Of a stretch of DNA of 64,000 nt, positions 25,464 through 34,274 are shown one piece after another. This stretch comes from a bacterium (GTDB taxonomy: Bacteria > Desulfobacterota > Binatia > HRBIN30 > CADEER01): assembly GCA_019637795.1 (NCBI GenBank), contig JAHBUY010000003.1, positions 71,409 through 135,408 on the forward strand, read 5' to 3'. Position 1 is the stretch's first letter, and each line of letters begins with the position of its first letter. The notes beneath the pieces are model-generated. The model was not told the DNA's origin and searched no databases. It saw nothing but the letters and a program-made list of their open reading frames with translations. Made by a program: the position numbers and the translations under genes.

Positions 25464-26546
25464 TCACGGGCGTCCCGTCCGCCGCCGCGCGGGGCGGCGC
25501 GGACGACGGGCGACCACGACCTTCGATACCAGATGCGGCTCGCTCGACTCCACCGCGAAGCCGGCCTCGGCCAGCAGCGCGGCGAGATCGTCGCGCAGAT
25601 ACCCCTTGTAGTACGGCTCGTGATAGGCGGCCGGGAAATGGCGCAGCACCGGCTCGATCTCGCGGCTGTCGGCGAGTTGGGCGGAATCGCAGACCACGAC
25701 CGCGCCGCCGGGCTTGACCACCCGGAACATCTCCTCGGCGACGCGCCGGCGCGCGTCGGACGGCAGCTCGTGGAAGAGGAAGACCGAGGCGACGGCGTCG
25801 AAGGAGGCGTCCGCCCACGGCATCGCCTCCGCGTTCTCGTTCACCAGGCTCACCCCCCGTCCCGCCAGGAGCGTCTGGGCGTGCTCGAGGTAGGGGGGGC
25901 TCAGGTCGACGCCGTACAGCTTGGCGCCCGGCAGGGCGCGGCTGAGCTGCAGCAGGAAGCGGCCGGTGCCGCAGGCGACATCGAGCAGGCGCGGCCGGGC
26001 GATGCCGCGCAGCGCCGCCACCAGGGGCGGGATCGCCATGCGGCGCATGGTGTCGGCGGTGCCGGCGAAGAGGAATTCGACGCTCGGGTCGTAGAGACGG
26101 GCGGAATGGTCGCTGAGCCAGCCGTCGGTCTGCCAGTGGAACGTCCGCAGGTAGTAGTGCGGGTAGCGGCTGCGATCGACGTCGGCGGGCAGGTCGTCGT
26201 GCCGCTCGGCGACGCTGCGCCACAGGAAGCGGGGCAGATCGGTCAGCGCCGCCGGCACCTGGCGCAGGTAGCGCAGCAGCGGCAACTGATAGAGCAGGTC
26301 GCGCGGATAGTCGCCGCGCTCGACGTTGGCCAGGTCGCGCGCGAGGAGGGCCTCGTACCGGCGCTGCAGGACGGCGATCACCTCGCGGTCGAACCGGGTG
26401 AACGGCGAGCGGAGCAGGCCGAACAGCCGCCCCGGGATGGCCAGCGACACCGTCAGCCCGTACTGGCGGGCGCGGTAGGCGTAGCGATCGAACGCGCGCA
26501 GGACCTCCTCGGCGGTGGTCGCGGTCTGCATGTCCGCATTGTGCAT
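25464..26546 (-). CDS. Class I SAM-dependent methyltransferase
   Basis: 360 residues. A helical N-terminal extension (about 1-185) precedes a UbiE-like Rossmann methyltransferase domain. The domain shows LLDVACGTGRFL (motif I), YGVDLSPPYLEHAQ and VFLFHELPSDARRRVAEEMFRVVKPGG. The long N-terminal part with hydrophobic/aromatic residues (YPRDLLYQLPLLRYLRQV) is unlike quinone methyltransferases and may bind a lipid or polyketide-like substrate. ATG 26546 is used; a second in-frame ATG at 26531 is also possible. Divergent from miaE. Substrate unknown. Confidence 0.85.
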   Translation of the reverse strand: MHNADMQTATTAEEVLRAFDRYAYRARQYGLTVSLAIPGRLFGLLRSPFTRFDREVIAVLQRRYEALLARDLANVERGDYPRDLLYQLPLLRYLRQVPAALTDLPRFLWRSVAERHDDLPADVDRSRYPHYYLRTFHWQTDGWLSDHSARLYDPSVEFLFAGTADTMRRMAIPPLVAALRGIARPRLLDVACGTGRFLLQLSRALPGAKLYGVDLSPPYLEHAQTLLAGRGVSLVNENAEAMPWADASFDAVASVFLFHELPSDARRRVAEEMFRVVKPGGAVVVCDSAQLADSREIEPVLRHFPAAYHEPYYKGYLRDDLAALLAEAGFAVESSEPHLVSKVVVARRPRRPARRRTGRP

Positions 26547-26636
26547 GGCGATGGCCCGATGGCAATCGGCCGGCGGCCCCCTCCGGCGCCGGCGCGGTGG
26601 TGAAATTCGCGCGCCTCGGCTAACCGTCTCGGCACG

Positions 26637-27212
26637 ATGCTGCGCCTGCGAACGCCCACCGTGCCGGACTGGGTCGGCGCCGTCCGCGACCACGTCGACG
26701 CCTTCCTCCAGGACCACGCCGCCAACGAGCGGAAGGTGTCGGCAAGCGCCCTGCAACTGGCGGTGCAGCACCCGGAGCGACACCCGCTGGTCGACGCCAT
26801 GGTGGCCCTGGCGCGCGAGGAGCTCGAGCACTTCGCCCGCGTCCACGCGCTGCTCCGCCAGCGCGACAAGGGCCTCGCCCAGGACGCGCCCGATGCCTAC
26901 ATGGGGGCGCTGCACCGGCTCATCCGCAAGGCCGACGTCCACACCTTCCTGCTCGACCGGCTGCTGGTGTTCGGCATCGTCGAGGCGCGCGCCTGCGAGC
27001 GCTTCGGCCTCCTCGCCGCGGGCCTGCCGGACCCCGCGTTGCGGGCGTTCTACGCCGAGCTGACGCGCGCCGAAGCGCGCCACCACGCCCTGTTCGTGCG
27101 CCTCGCGCACGACGTCGCGCCGGGCGCGGCGGTGTCCGCCCGCCTGGCCCAGCTCCTCGACGCGGAGGCGGAGATCGTCGCCGCCCTGCCCGTCCGCCCG
27201 GCGCTGCACTGA
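26637..27212 (+). CDS. miaE: tRNA-(ms2io6A)-hydroxylase-like diiron protein
   Basis: 191 residues, ferritin-like four-helix bundle. Metal ligands are Glu31, Glu62-x2-His65, Glu116 and Glu146-x2-His149, the pattern of MiaE, which hydroxylates ms2i6A37 in tRNA. The ERKVSASALQLAVQHP start is characteristic. The gene shares a TGATG junction with the PIG-L deacetylase, so they are co-transcribed. No miaA or miaB lies in the window, so the substrate tRNA modification pathway must be encoded elsewhere if the assignment is right. Confidence 0.85.
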   Translation: MLRLRTPTVPDWVGAVRDHVDAFLQDHAANERKVSASALQLAVQHPERHPLVDAMVALAREELEHFARVHALLRQRDKGLAQDAPDAYMGALHRLIRKADVHTFLLDRLLVFGIVEARACERFGLLAAGLPDPALRAFYAELTRAEARHHALFVRLAHDVAPGAAVSARLAQLLDAEAEIVAALPVRPALH

Positions 27213-27964
27213 TGGCCGCCGCCGCGCGCCGCGTGCTCGGCTGCTTTCCCCATCCCGACGACGAGATGTTCGCCGCCGGCCTGCTCGCCTGGTGCGCCGA
27301 TCGCGGCGCCGAGGTGCGCCTGCTGTGCGCCACCCGCGGGGAGCGCGGCGTCGATCGCCGCCGCCACATCCCCCAGGGCAGCGCGCTGGCGGCGCACCGC
27401 AGCGGCGAGCTCGCGAACGCCTGCGCGGCGCTCGGGGTCGCCGCGCCGGCGTTCGCCGAGCTGCCGGACGGCGGCGTCGCCGACGCCGACCGCGCCGCCG
27501 CCGTCGCCCTGGTGCGCCGGCACCTCGAACGATTGCGCCCGACGCTGGTGGTGAGCCTCGGCCCGGACGGCGCCTACGGCCACCGCGACCACCTCGCCTG
27601 GACCGCGATCGTCGCCGCCGCGGTGCGCGCCCTGCCGGCCGCGCAGACGCCGCGGCTGCTGCACGCGGTCTTCCCGCGCGACCATTTCGCCCCCCTGCGC
27701 GAGCTCGGGCGGCGGGCCGGCGCGGTCGGCGAGCCCGGCGCCGCCGCGCTCGGCGTCGACCCCGCACAGGTCGAGCTGCGGCTCGACGTGCGCGCCCTGG
27801 CGGAGCGCAAGCTCGCCGCCTGCCGCGCCCACGACTCGCAGCTCGACACCGCGGGTCCCTTCTTCCGCCGCCTGTTCGCGCCGCTGCTCGCCGAGGAGTG
27901 GTACGTCGTCGCGCACGGGCCGGCGCTGCCGCCGGACGCGCGCGATCCCTTCGCCGGGCTCTGA
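27212..27964 (+). CDS. PIG-L/LmbE-family deacetylase
   Basis: 250 residues with the zinc-binding HPDDE motif at His14 and [15 protein letters not shown] further on. These are the hallmark residues of N-acetylglucosaminyl-type amide deacetylases (PIG-L, MshB, BshB). It overlaps miaE by one base and abuts a GT4 glycosyltransferase with no gap. The pairing with a glycosyltransferase suggests a glycan or low-molecular-weight-thiol precursor as the substrate, similar to the BshA/BshB pair, but no BshC is visible, so this remains inference. Confidence 0.87.
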   Translation: MAAAARRVLGCFPHPDDEMFAAGLLAWCADRGAEVRLLCATRGERGVDRRRHIPQGSALAAHRSGELANACAALGVAAPAFAELPDGGVADADRAAAVALVRRHLERLRPTLVVSLGPDGAYGHRDHLAWTAIVAAAVRALPAAQTPRLLHAVFPRDHFAPLRELGRRAGAVGEPGAAALGVDPAQVELRLDVRALAERKLAACRAHDSQLDTAGPFFRRLFAPLLAEEWYVVAHGPALPPDARDPFAGL

Positions 27965-29113
<1,149 letters not shown>

Positions 29114-29128
29114 CGCTGCGTCCGCCCG

Positions 29129-31975
29129 CTACGGCGACCAGTTGCCGGTGCAGTCGCCGAGCAGCACGGCGGTGAAATCCTGGCCGCTCGCGGCGGCGCC
29201 GAGCGGCGCGAAGGCGATGGCGCCGGGCGCGCAGGCGCCGCTCGCCAGCGCGGGCTGGAGGAGCGACTGGCCGGGCGCCGGGGCCGGCGATGGAACGAAG
29301 AGCCAGTCGGAGGCGCACGCCTGGGCGGCGGGAAACGGCGTCGCGCCGCCGACGGCGCGTTGCAGGATGAGGACGGCGTCGAGGGTCGACAGGGTGCCGT
29401 CGCCGGTGACGTCGGCGGCGAGGCGCTGCAGCGGCGTCAGCGGCCGCAGGCCGGCGAGCGCCTGCAGCACCCAGGCGGCGTCGAGCGCGGTGATGGCGGC
29501 GCCGGCGCCGCCGGCGCCGCCGCCGCGGCGCGGGACGACCTGCAACCCGATCCCCGGCGCGGCGGCGACGGCATAGGACCCGTCGGCGTCCGAGGTCGCG
29601 CTCTGGAGGCTGGGCGGCAGCGCGACGGTGACGCCGGCCAGCGGCTGGCCGGCGCTCGTCCGGATGCGACCGGAGAGCGGGAACGCCGGTGGAGCGGTGG
29701 CCGTGACCGTGGCGCTGGGCGTCCGCGTCGCGGTCGCGGTGCGCGTCGGCGTCGCGCTCGGCGTGCGCGTCGCGCTGGCGCTGGCCGTGCGCGTCGCCGT
29801 GCCGGTGGCCGTCCGCGTCGCGCTGGGCGGCACCGGCGTCGCGCTCGGCGTCGCGGTCGGGGTGGCGCCGCTCGCCGCCGGCACCACCAGCAGGGTGATC
29901 GACTGCGGCGCCCAGGTGATGCTGGCGCTGCCGCCGGCGATCGACAGGTCGGCCAGGCGCTCGATCGCCGCCAGGTTGGTCGGCGCGTAGCGGTAGACGC
30001 GGGCCGCGCCGCCGGCGGGGAACCCGGCGACGGCGAGCGTCGAGGTCTGTGGCTGCGCCGTCTTGTTGATCGCCAGGATGGTCAGGGCGCCGTCGCCGCT
30101 GCGCTGCGCGGCGTAGAGCGAGACGGTGGCCTGGTCGCCGGAGGCGGCGGCGACGGCGACGTCGCCGAAGGCGCCGCCGGCGCCGTCGTAGTTGCGGAAC
30201 ATGCGGAAGGCGAAGGCGCCCGGCTGAGCGGCGGTCGGCGGATCCCACAGCGTCGCCAGGTGCAGGCCCTCGCGGCCGAAGATGCCGAGCACGTCGGCCT
30301 GCGCCAGGGCGCCGTTGATGTGGTCGAGCGCGCCCCAGTTGTACTCGCCGATCGCCAGCTTGGTGCCGGGATAGTTCTGCGCCGCCCAGTCGCGCATGCG
30401 CGGAATCAGCCGCACCGCCTCGCCGATCCAGCTCTCGTCGACGTACGTCGGGTCCCACAGCGAGCGCGTGGAGCGCAGGCGGCGGGCCTGGGTGGCGGCA
30501 TCGCCGGCGCCGGAGAGCGAGACGCCGCTCGCCTGCGGGTAGTAGTGGAGGTCGAGATAGTCGAGCAGGCGCACGCCGTGCTGCTGCTCGTAGGCGGCGA
30601 GCTGCTGCAGGTACCAGGCGGTGAGCGGCAGGTTGCCGTGCGCCAGGCGATCCTGCGGATTGTTCCACCAGGCGCCGCCCGGCGCGGCGTCGAGCGCCGA
30701 CCAGAAGTAGCCGCTCCAGCCCCACTCGGCGGGACCGAGGGTCTCGGCCGTCGGGTCGGTCGCCTTGATCGCCGCCGCGTAGGCGAGCGTGCGGTCGCGC
30801 AGCTCGTCGTAGCCGGGCGGCGCCGGGTGGACGTCGCGATGGGTGTCGGCCCACAGCATCGGCTCGTTGTCGAGATTGTAGAAGCGCACGCCGCCGGCGG
30901 CGGCGGTGCCGTAGTTGGCGATCAGGTGCGCCATCCAGTCCTGGACGAACGACGGCCCGATCGGGTCGCTGACGTCGGACGGATCGTTGCCGGTGATCGG
31001 GGTGCCGTTGCCGCGCACGCCGTTGCCGCAGTCGGGACGCCAGGGGTCGACCGACTGCTGGGCGCCGTACCTGGCGACGCTGAAGCCGCAGCCGTAGGCG
31101 CGGCCGCGCGGCGTCCAGCCGATCAGCGGCACGGTGAGCAGCGTCGCGGCGCCGGCGCGCCGGTTCTCGTCGATGAAGCGATCGCTGCTCGAACCGTTGG
31201 GCAGCGCGGCGGGATTCGGATTGTCGTTGGGGATGTTCTCGAAGTACCAGTCCGCGGCGCGGTTGGCGGTGTCGGTGCGCCAGTTGTAGCGGGTGGTGGC
31301 GTTGCCGCCCCAGCGGCGCACCGGCAGGCGCAGGGCCACCGCCAGCGCCTCGTCGGCGAAGTTGACGCCGTAGATCAGCTCGCTGATCGGGTGGCGGCCG
31401 CTGCCGGCGTCGACCTGCAGGGCGGGGCCGACGGCGGGGCCGAGCGGGGTCGGGGTCGGCAGGCCGCTGGCGACGAAGGCGACGTCGTCGATCGAGAACG
31501 TCGCCTGCGCGCCGGCGGTGGCGTTGAACCAGTAGACGTAGGTCACCTGGGTGGTGCCGAGGGCATCGAGCGGGGCGTCGATCTTCGTCCACGTGTCGGC
31601 GACCGGCGTGAACGAGAGATCGACGTGGGCGCCGGTGAGGTGGTTGCCGACCACGATCTGCACCGCCTGTCCGCCGCTGCTGCCGCCGTGCACCCAGCAG
31701 CGCAGGCGGTCGAGGCCGCTGATGTCGACCGGGTCGTTGCGGCCGAGTTGCAGCCCGCTCCAGCCGCCGGTGAAGGTGACGCCGATCGACGCCGTGCCGC
31801 CGTGCACCGGCGCGGCGCGCCCGAAGTCGCGGCTGACGCCGCCCCACGACCAGTCCTGCCACCCGGATGCGACGGCGTCGCCGTACACCGCGAGGTCGGC
31901 GCGCGCCGCGGCGGCGAGCACGACGCCCGCGGCCCACACAGCAAGCGCCCGGGCGATTGGTGCGCGCAAGGTCAC
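29129..31975 (-). CDS. Secreted GH44-type glycoside hydrolase with dockerin-like tail
   Basis: 948 residues. Signal peptide about 1-26. A CBM-like beta domain covers about 27-170, followed by a catalytic TIM barrel of family GH44 type (about 185-600). Acid/base is Glu371 in NLDNEP and the nucleophile is Glu544 in AIGEYNWG; both are in the expected contexts. A beta domain (about 610-700), a Thr/Ala linker (about 703-762), a carboxypeptidase-regulatory-like segment and two dockerin-type repeats follow. The repeats are ITALDAAWVLQAL and DVTGDGTLSTLDAVLILQRA (about 828-875). Likely an extracellular endoglucanase/xyloglucanase-type enzyme. Convergent with the GT4 gene. Confidence 0.85.
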   Translation of the reverse strand: MTLRAPIARALAVWAAGVVLAAAARADLAVYGDAVASGWQDWSWGGVSRDFGRAAPVHGGTASIGVTFTGGWSGLQLGRNDPVDISGLDRLRCWVHGGSSGGQAVQIVVGNHLTGAHVDLSFTPVADTWTKIDAPLDALGTTQVTYVYWFNATAGAQATFSIDDVAFVASGLPTPTPLGPAVGPALQVDAGSGRHPISELIYGVNFADEALAVALRLPVRRWGGNATTRYNWRTDTANRAADWYFENIPNDNPNPAALPNGSSSDRFIDENRRAGAATLLTVPLIGWTPRGRAYGCGFSVARYGAQQSVDPWRPDCGNGVRGNGTPITGNDPSDVSDPIGPSFVQDWMAHLIANYGTAAAGGVRFYNLDNEPMLWADTHRDVHPAPPGYDELRDRTLAYAAAIKATDPTAETLGPAEWGWSGYFWSALDAAPGGAWWNNPQDRLAHGNLPLTAWYLQQLAAYEQQHGVRLLDYLDLHYYPQASGVSLSGAGDAATQARRLRSTRSLWDPTYVDESWIGEAVRLIPRMRDWAAQNYPGTKLAIGEYNWGALDHINGALAQADVLGIFGREGLHLATLWDPPTAAQPGAFAFRMFRNYDGAGGAFGDVAVAAASGDQATVSLYAAQRSGDGALTILAINKTAQPQTSTLAVAGFPAGGAARVYRYAPTNLAAIERLADLSIAGGSASITWAPQSITLLVVPAASGATPTATPSATPVPPSATRTATGTATRTASASATRTPSATPTRTATATRTPSATVTATAPPAFPLSGRIRTSAGQPLAGVTVALPPSLQSATSDADGSYAVAAAPGIGLQVVPRRGGGAGGAGAAITALDAAWVLQALAGLRPLTPLQRLAADVTGDGTLSTLDAVLILQRAVGGATPFPAAQACASDWLFVPSPAPAPGQSLLQPALASGACAPGAIAFAPLGAAASGQDFTAVLLGDCTGNWSP

Positions 31976-32084
31976 GTCAGCTCTCGGTGGTGCGGGAAGT
32001 CATCGCTTTGCTGCCGCATCACGAGCAAGCCCTGCACCAGCCGGGAGGCGACGCCTGGCGAGCGCGGCGCGCGTCGCCTATGAC

Positions 32085-32864
32085 ATGCGGATGCCGGATT
32101 GCGACGCCCCCGGCGGCGGCCGGATGGCATGGGAGGAATCGGGGCGCGGCGAGCGGGCCGCGGTCCTCCTGCACGGCTGGTGCTGCGATCGCAGCTACCT
32201 GGCGCCGCAGCGGGCGGCGCTCGCGGCGACCCACCGGGTGATCGCCATCGACCTGCCCGGGCACGGGACGAACGACGCGCCGCGGCGCGACTACGGCGTG
32301 CCGGCGCTCGCCGCCGACGTCGCCTGGCTCTGCGATCGCCTCGGGCTCGAGCGGCCGCTGCTGATCGGCCACAGCCTGGGCGGCGCGATCGCCATCGAGA
32401 TGGCGGTGGAGCGGCCGCAGCGCGTCGCCGCCGCCGTCGCCCTCGACACCACCATCGGACCGGCGCCGGAGACGCGCCGCGCCTGGGCGGCGCTGCTCGA
32501 CGCGCTCGCCGGACCCGACTTCCGGGCGGCCGCCCGCGACGCCATCGGCCGGCTCTACTTCCTGCCCTCGGACGACGCGGCGCGGCGCGAGCGGATCATC
32601 GCCGCGATGACCGCCCTGCCGCAGCACGTGATGCGCGACGGCTTCGCCGGCATCGCCGCCTGGGACTCCGAGCGCGCGGTCGCGGCGCTGCGCGTTCCCT
32701 TCCTGCACATCGCCCGCAGCCTCGGCGGCACCGATCACGCCCACCTGCGCCAGCTCTGTCGGCGCGCCCACACCGGCCGCGTCGTCGGCTCCGGCCACTT
32801 CGTCCAACTGGAAGTGCCGGATCAGGTGAACGCCATGATCGGGCGCTTCGTGGAACTGATCTGA
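32085..32864 (+). CDS. Alpha/beta hydrolase
   Basis: 259 residues with a clear fold. HGWCCDRSYLAPQ is the oxyanion region, DLPGHG follows, nucleophile Ser97 sits in GHSLGG, and VVGSGHFVQLEVPD carries the catalytic His. Short helical cap. Starts at ATG 32085 or 32091; both precede the first strand. Divergent from the GH44 gene. Substrate unknown; general esterase/lactonase-type. Confidence 0.83.
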   Translation: MRMPDCDAPGGGRMAWEESGRGERAAVLLHGWCCDRSYLAPQRAALAATHRVIAIDLPGHGTNDAPRRDYGVPALAADVAWLCDRLGLERPLLIGHSLGGAIAIEMAVERPQRVAAAVALDTTIGPAPETRRAWAALLDALAGPDFRAAARDAIGRLYFLPSDDAARRERIIAAMTALPQHVMRDGFAGIAAWDSERAVAALRVPFLHIARSLGGTDHAHLRQLCRRAHTGRVVGSGHFVQLEVPDQVNAMIGRFVELI

Positions 32865-32897
32865 CGATCGCCGCGGCGCCGCGGCGGGGCGGACGCC

Positions 32898-34073
32898 TCA
32901 GCCCTGCAGGATCTCGCGCGCGATGGTGAGGATCTGCATCTCGGTGGTGCCGCCGCCGAGCTCGATCAGCTTGGCGTCGCGGGCCAGGCGTTCGACGACG
33001 TACTCCTCCATGTAGCCGTTGCCGGCGAGGATGTGGATGGCCTCGAAGGCGACGAAGGTGCCCATCTCGGCGCAATAGAGCTTGCCGGCGCAGACGTCGG
33101 CCACCGATTCCTTGAGCGCCCGGCCGGCGAGGTAGTCGGCGTAGACGATGCGCCGGCAGTTGGAGAGCGCCGTGTACATGCGCGCCAGCCGGCCCTGCAC
33201 GAGCTGGTAGTTGGCGATCGCCTGGCCGAACTGCTGGCGGCCGCGGGCGTAGTCGCGGGCGATCTCGAAGCAGCGCTCGGCGATGCCGTAGGAGAGGACC
33301 GACAGGCCGCCGCGCTCGACCGCGAGGCTCGACTTGACGTGATCGCGCTGGCGCACGCCGCCGCCGAGAAGCTGGTCGGCGGACACCCGCACCTCGTCGA
33401 GGAACACCTCGCCGGTCGGCGAGCCGCGCATCCCCATCTTCCGCATCGGCGGCCCGGTGGTGAGCCCCGGCGTGTCGCGCTCGACGATGAACGGCTGGAT
33501 CGAGCCGTCGAGCTCGCCGCCCTGGACGCGGGCGTAGATGAGGAAGACGTCGGCGAACGGGGCGTTGGTGATGAAGGTCTTGCTGCCGTTGAGGATGTAG
33601 GAGTCGCCGTCGCGCCGGGCGGTGGTCTTCATGCCGCGCAGGGCGTCGCTGCCGGCGCCCGGCTCCGTGAGCCCCCAAGAGCCGATCTTCTCGCAGCGCA
33701 GCACCGGCAACGCGAAGCGCTGCACCTGCTCGGGCGAGCCCTTGCCGGCGACGTTGGCGCCGAACAGGCCGAGGCTGGCGCCGTAGCTGAGGGCGAACGA
33801 CGGGCTGACGCGCGCCATCTCGACCGTGAAGGTGGTGCGCGCGTAACGCGCCGTGTTGGCGTCGAAGCCGCCATCGCCGCCGCCACCGCGCTCCCTGCCC
33901 ATCGACGCCATCATCTGGTCGAGGCCGAGCGCCTGGTGCATCTGGCGCATCAGCGGATAGGGCAACAGCTCGCCGCGCTCCATCGCCGGTACGTGCGGGT
34001 CGATCTGCGTGGTGAAGTACTGGCGGAAGGTATCGCGCAGCAGGCGTTCGGTGTCGGACAGCTCCAGCTCCAT
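32898..34073 (-). CDS. Acyl-CoA dehydrogenase
   Basis: 391 residues. All family motifs are present: SWGLTEPGAGSDA, GSKTFITNAP, GMRGSPTGEVFLDEVRV, RQQFGQ and EIARDYARGRQ. The usual C-terminal catalytic glutamate (as in medium-chain enzymes) is absent: the site reads ELGGGTTEMQ. Instead Glu253 in AVERGGLSVLSYG falls where isovaleryl-CoA and long-chain dehydrogenases carry their base on helix G. That suggests a branched or bulky acyl-CoA substrate. No dedicated electron-transfer flavoprotein gene lies beside it. Confidence 0.9.
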   Translation of the reverse strand: MELELSDTERLLRDTFRQYFTTQIDPHVPAMERGELLPYPLMRQMHQALGLDQMMASMGRERGGGGDGGFDANTARYARTTFTVEMARVSPSFALSYGASLGLFGANVAGKGSPEQVQRFALPVLRCEKIGSWGLTEPGAGSDALRGMKTTARRDGDSYILNGSKTFITNAPFADVFLIYARVQGGELDGSIQPFIVERDTPGLTTGPPMRKMGMRGSPTGEVFLDEVRVSADQLLGGGVRQRDHVKSSLAVERGGLSVLSYGIAERCFEIARDYARGRQQFGQAIANYQLVQGRLARMYTALSNCRRIVYADYLAGRALKESVADVCAGKLYCAEMGTFVAFEAIHILAGNGYMEEYVVERLARDAKLIELGGGTTEMQILTIAREILQG

Positions 34074-34274
34074 CGCCGGGCACCTAGTCGGGCGGCGCGC
34101 CGGCCGCAAGGAGGCGGCGCGACCCGCTGGTGACGGTCGCGGGCCGCGGCATGCCCCGGCGGCGTGATCGCGGCGGTCCGGGCGCGGTCCGCGCGCCGCC
34201 GGACAGGTTTGACAAGGCGGAACCGCCCCGTTAGGACCGGTGGCTTCGTAGCTGCTTGGGGGCGGCGTAACCCT

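Noticed and set aside
29360..32083. A 907-codon plus-strand open frame antisense to the GH44 gene
   Set aside because: Composition is low-complexity Arg/Ala/Gly and the GH44 frame carries catalytic motifs and a signal peptide.
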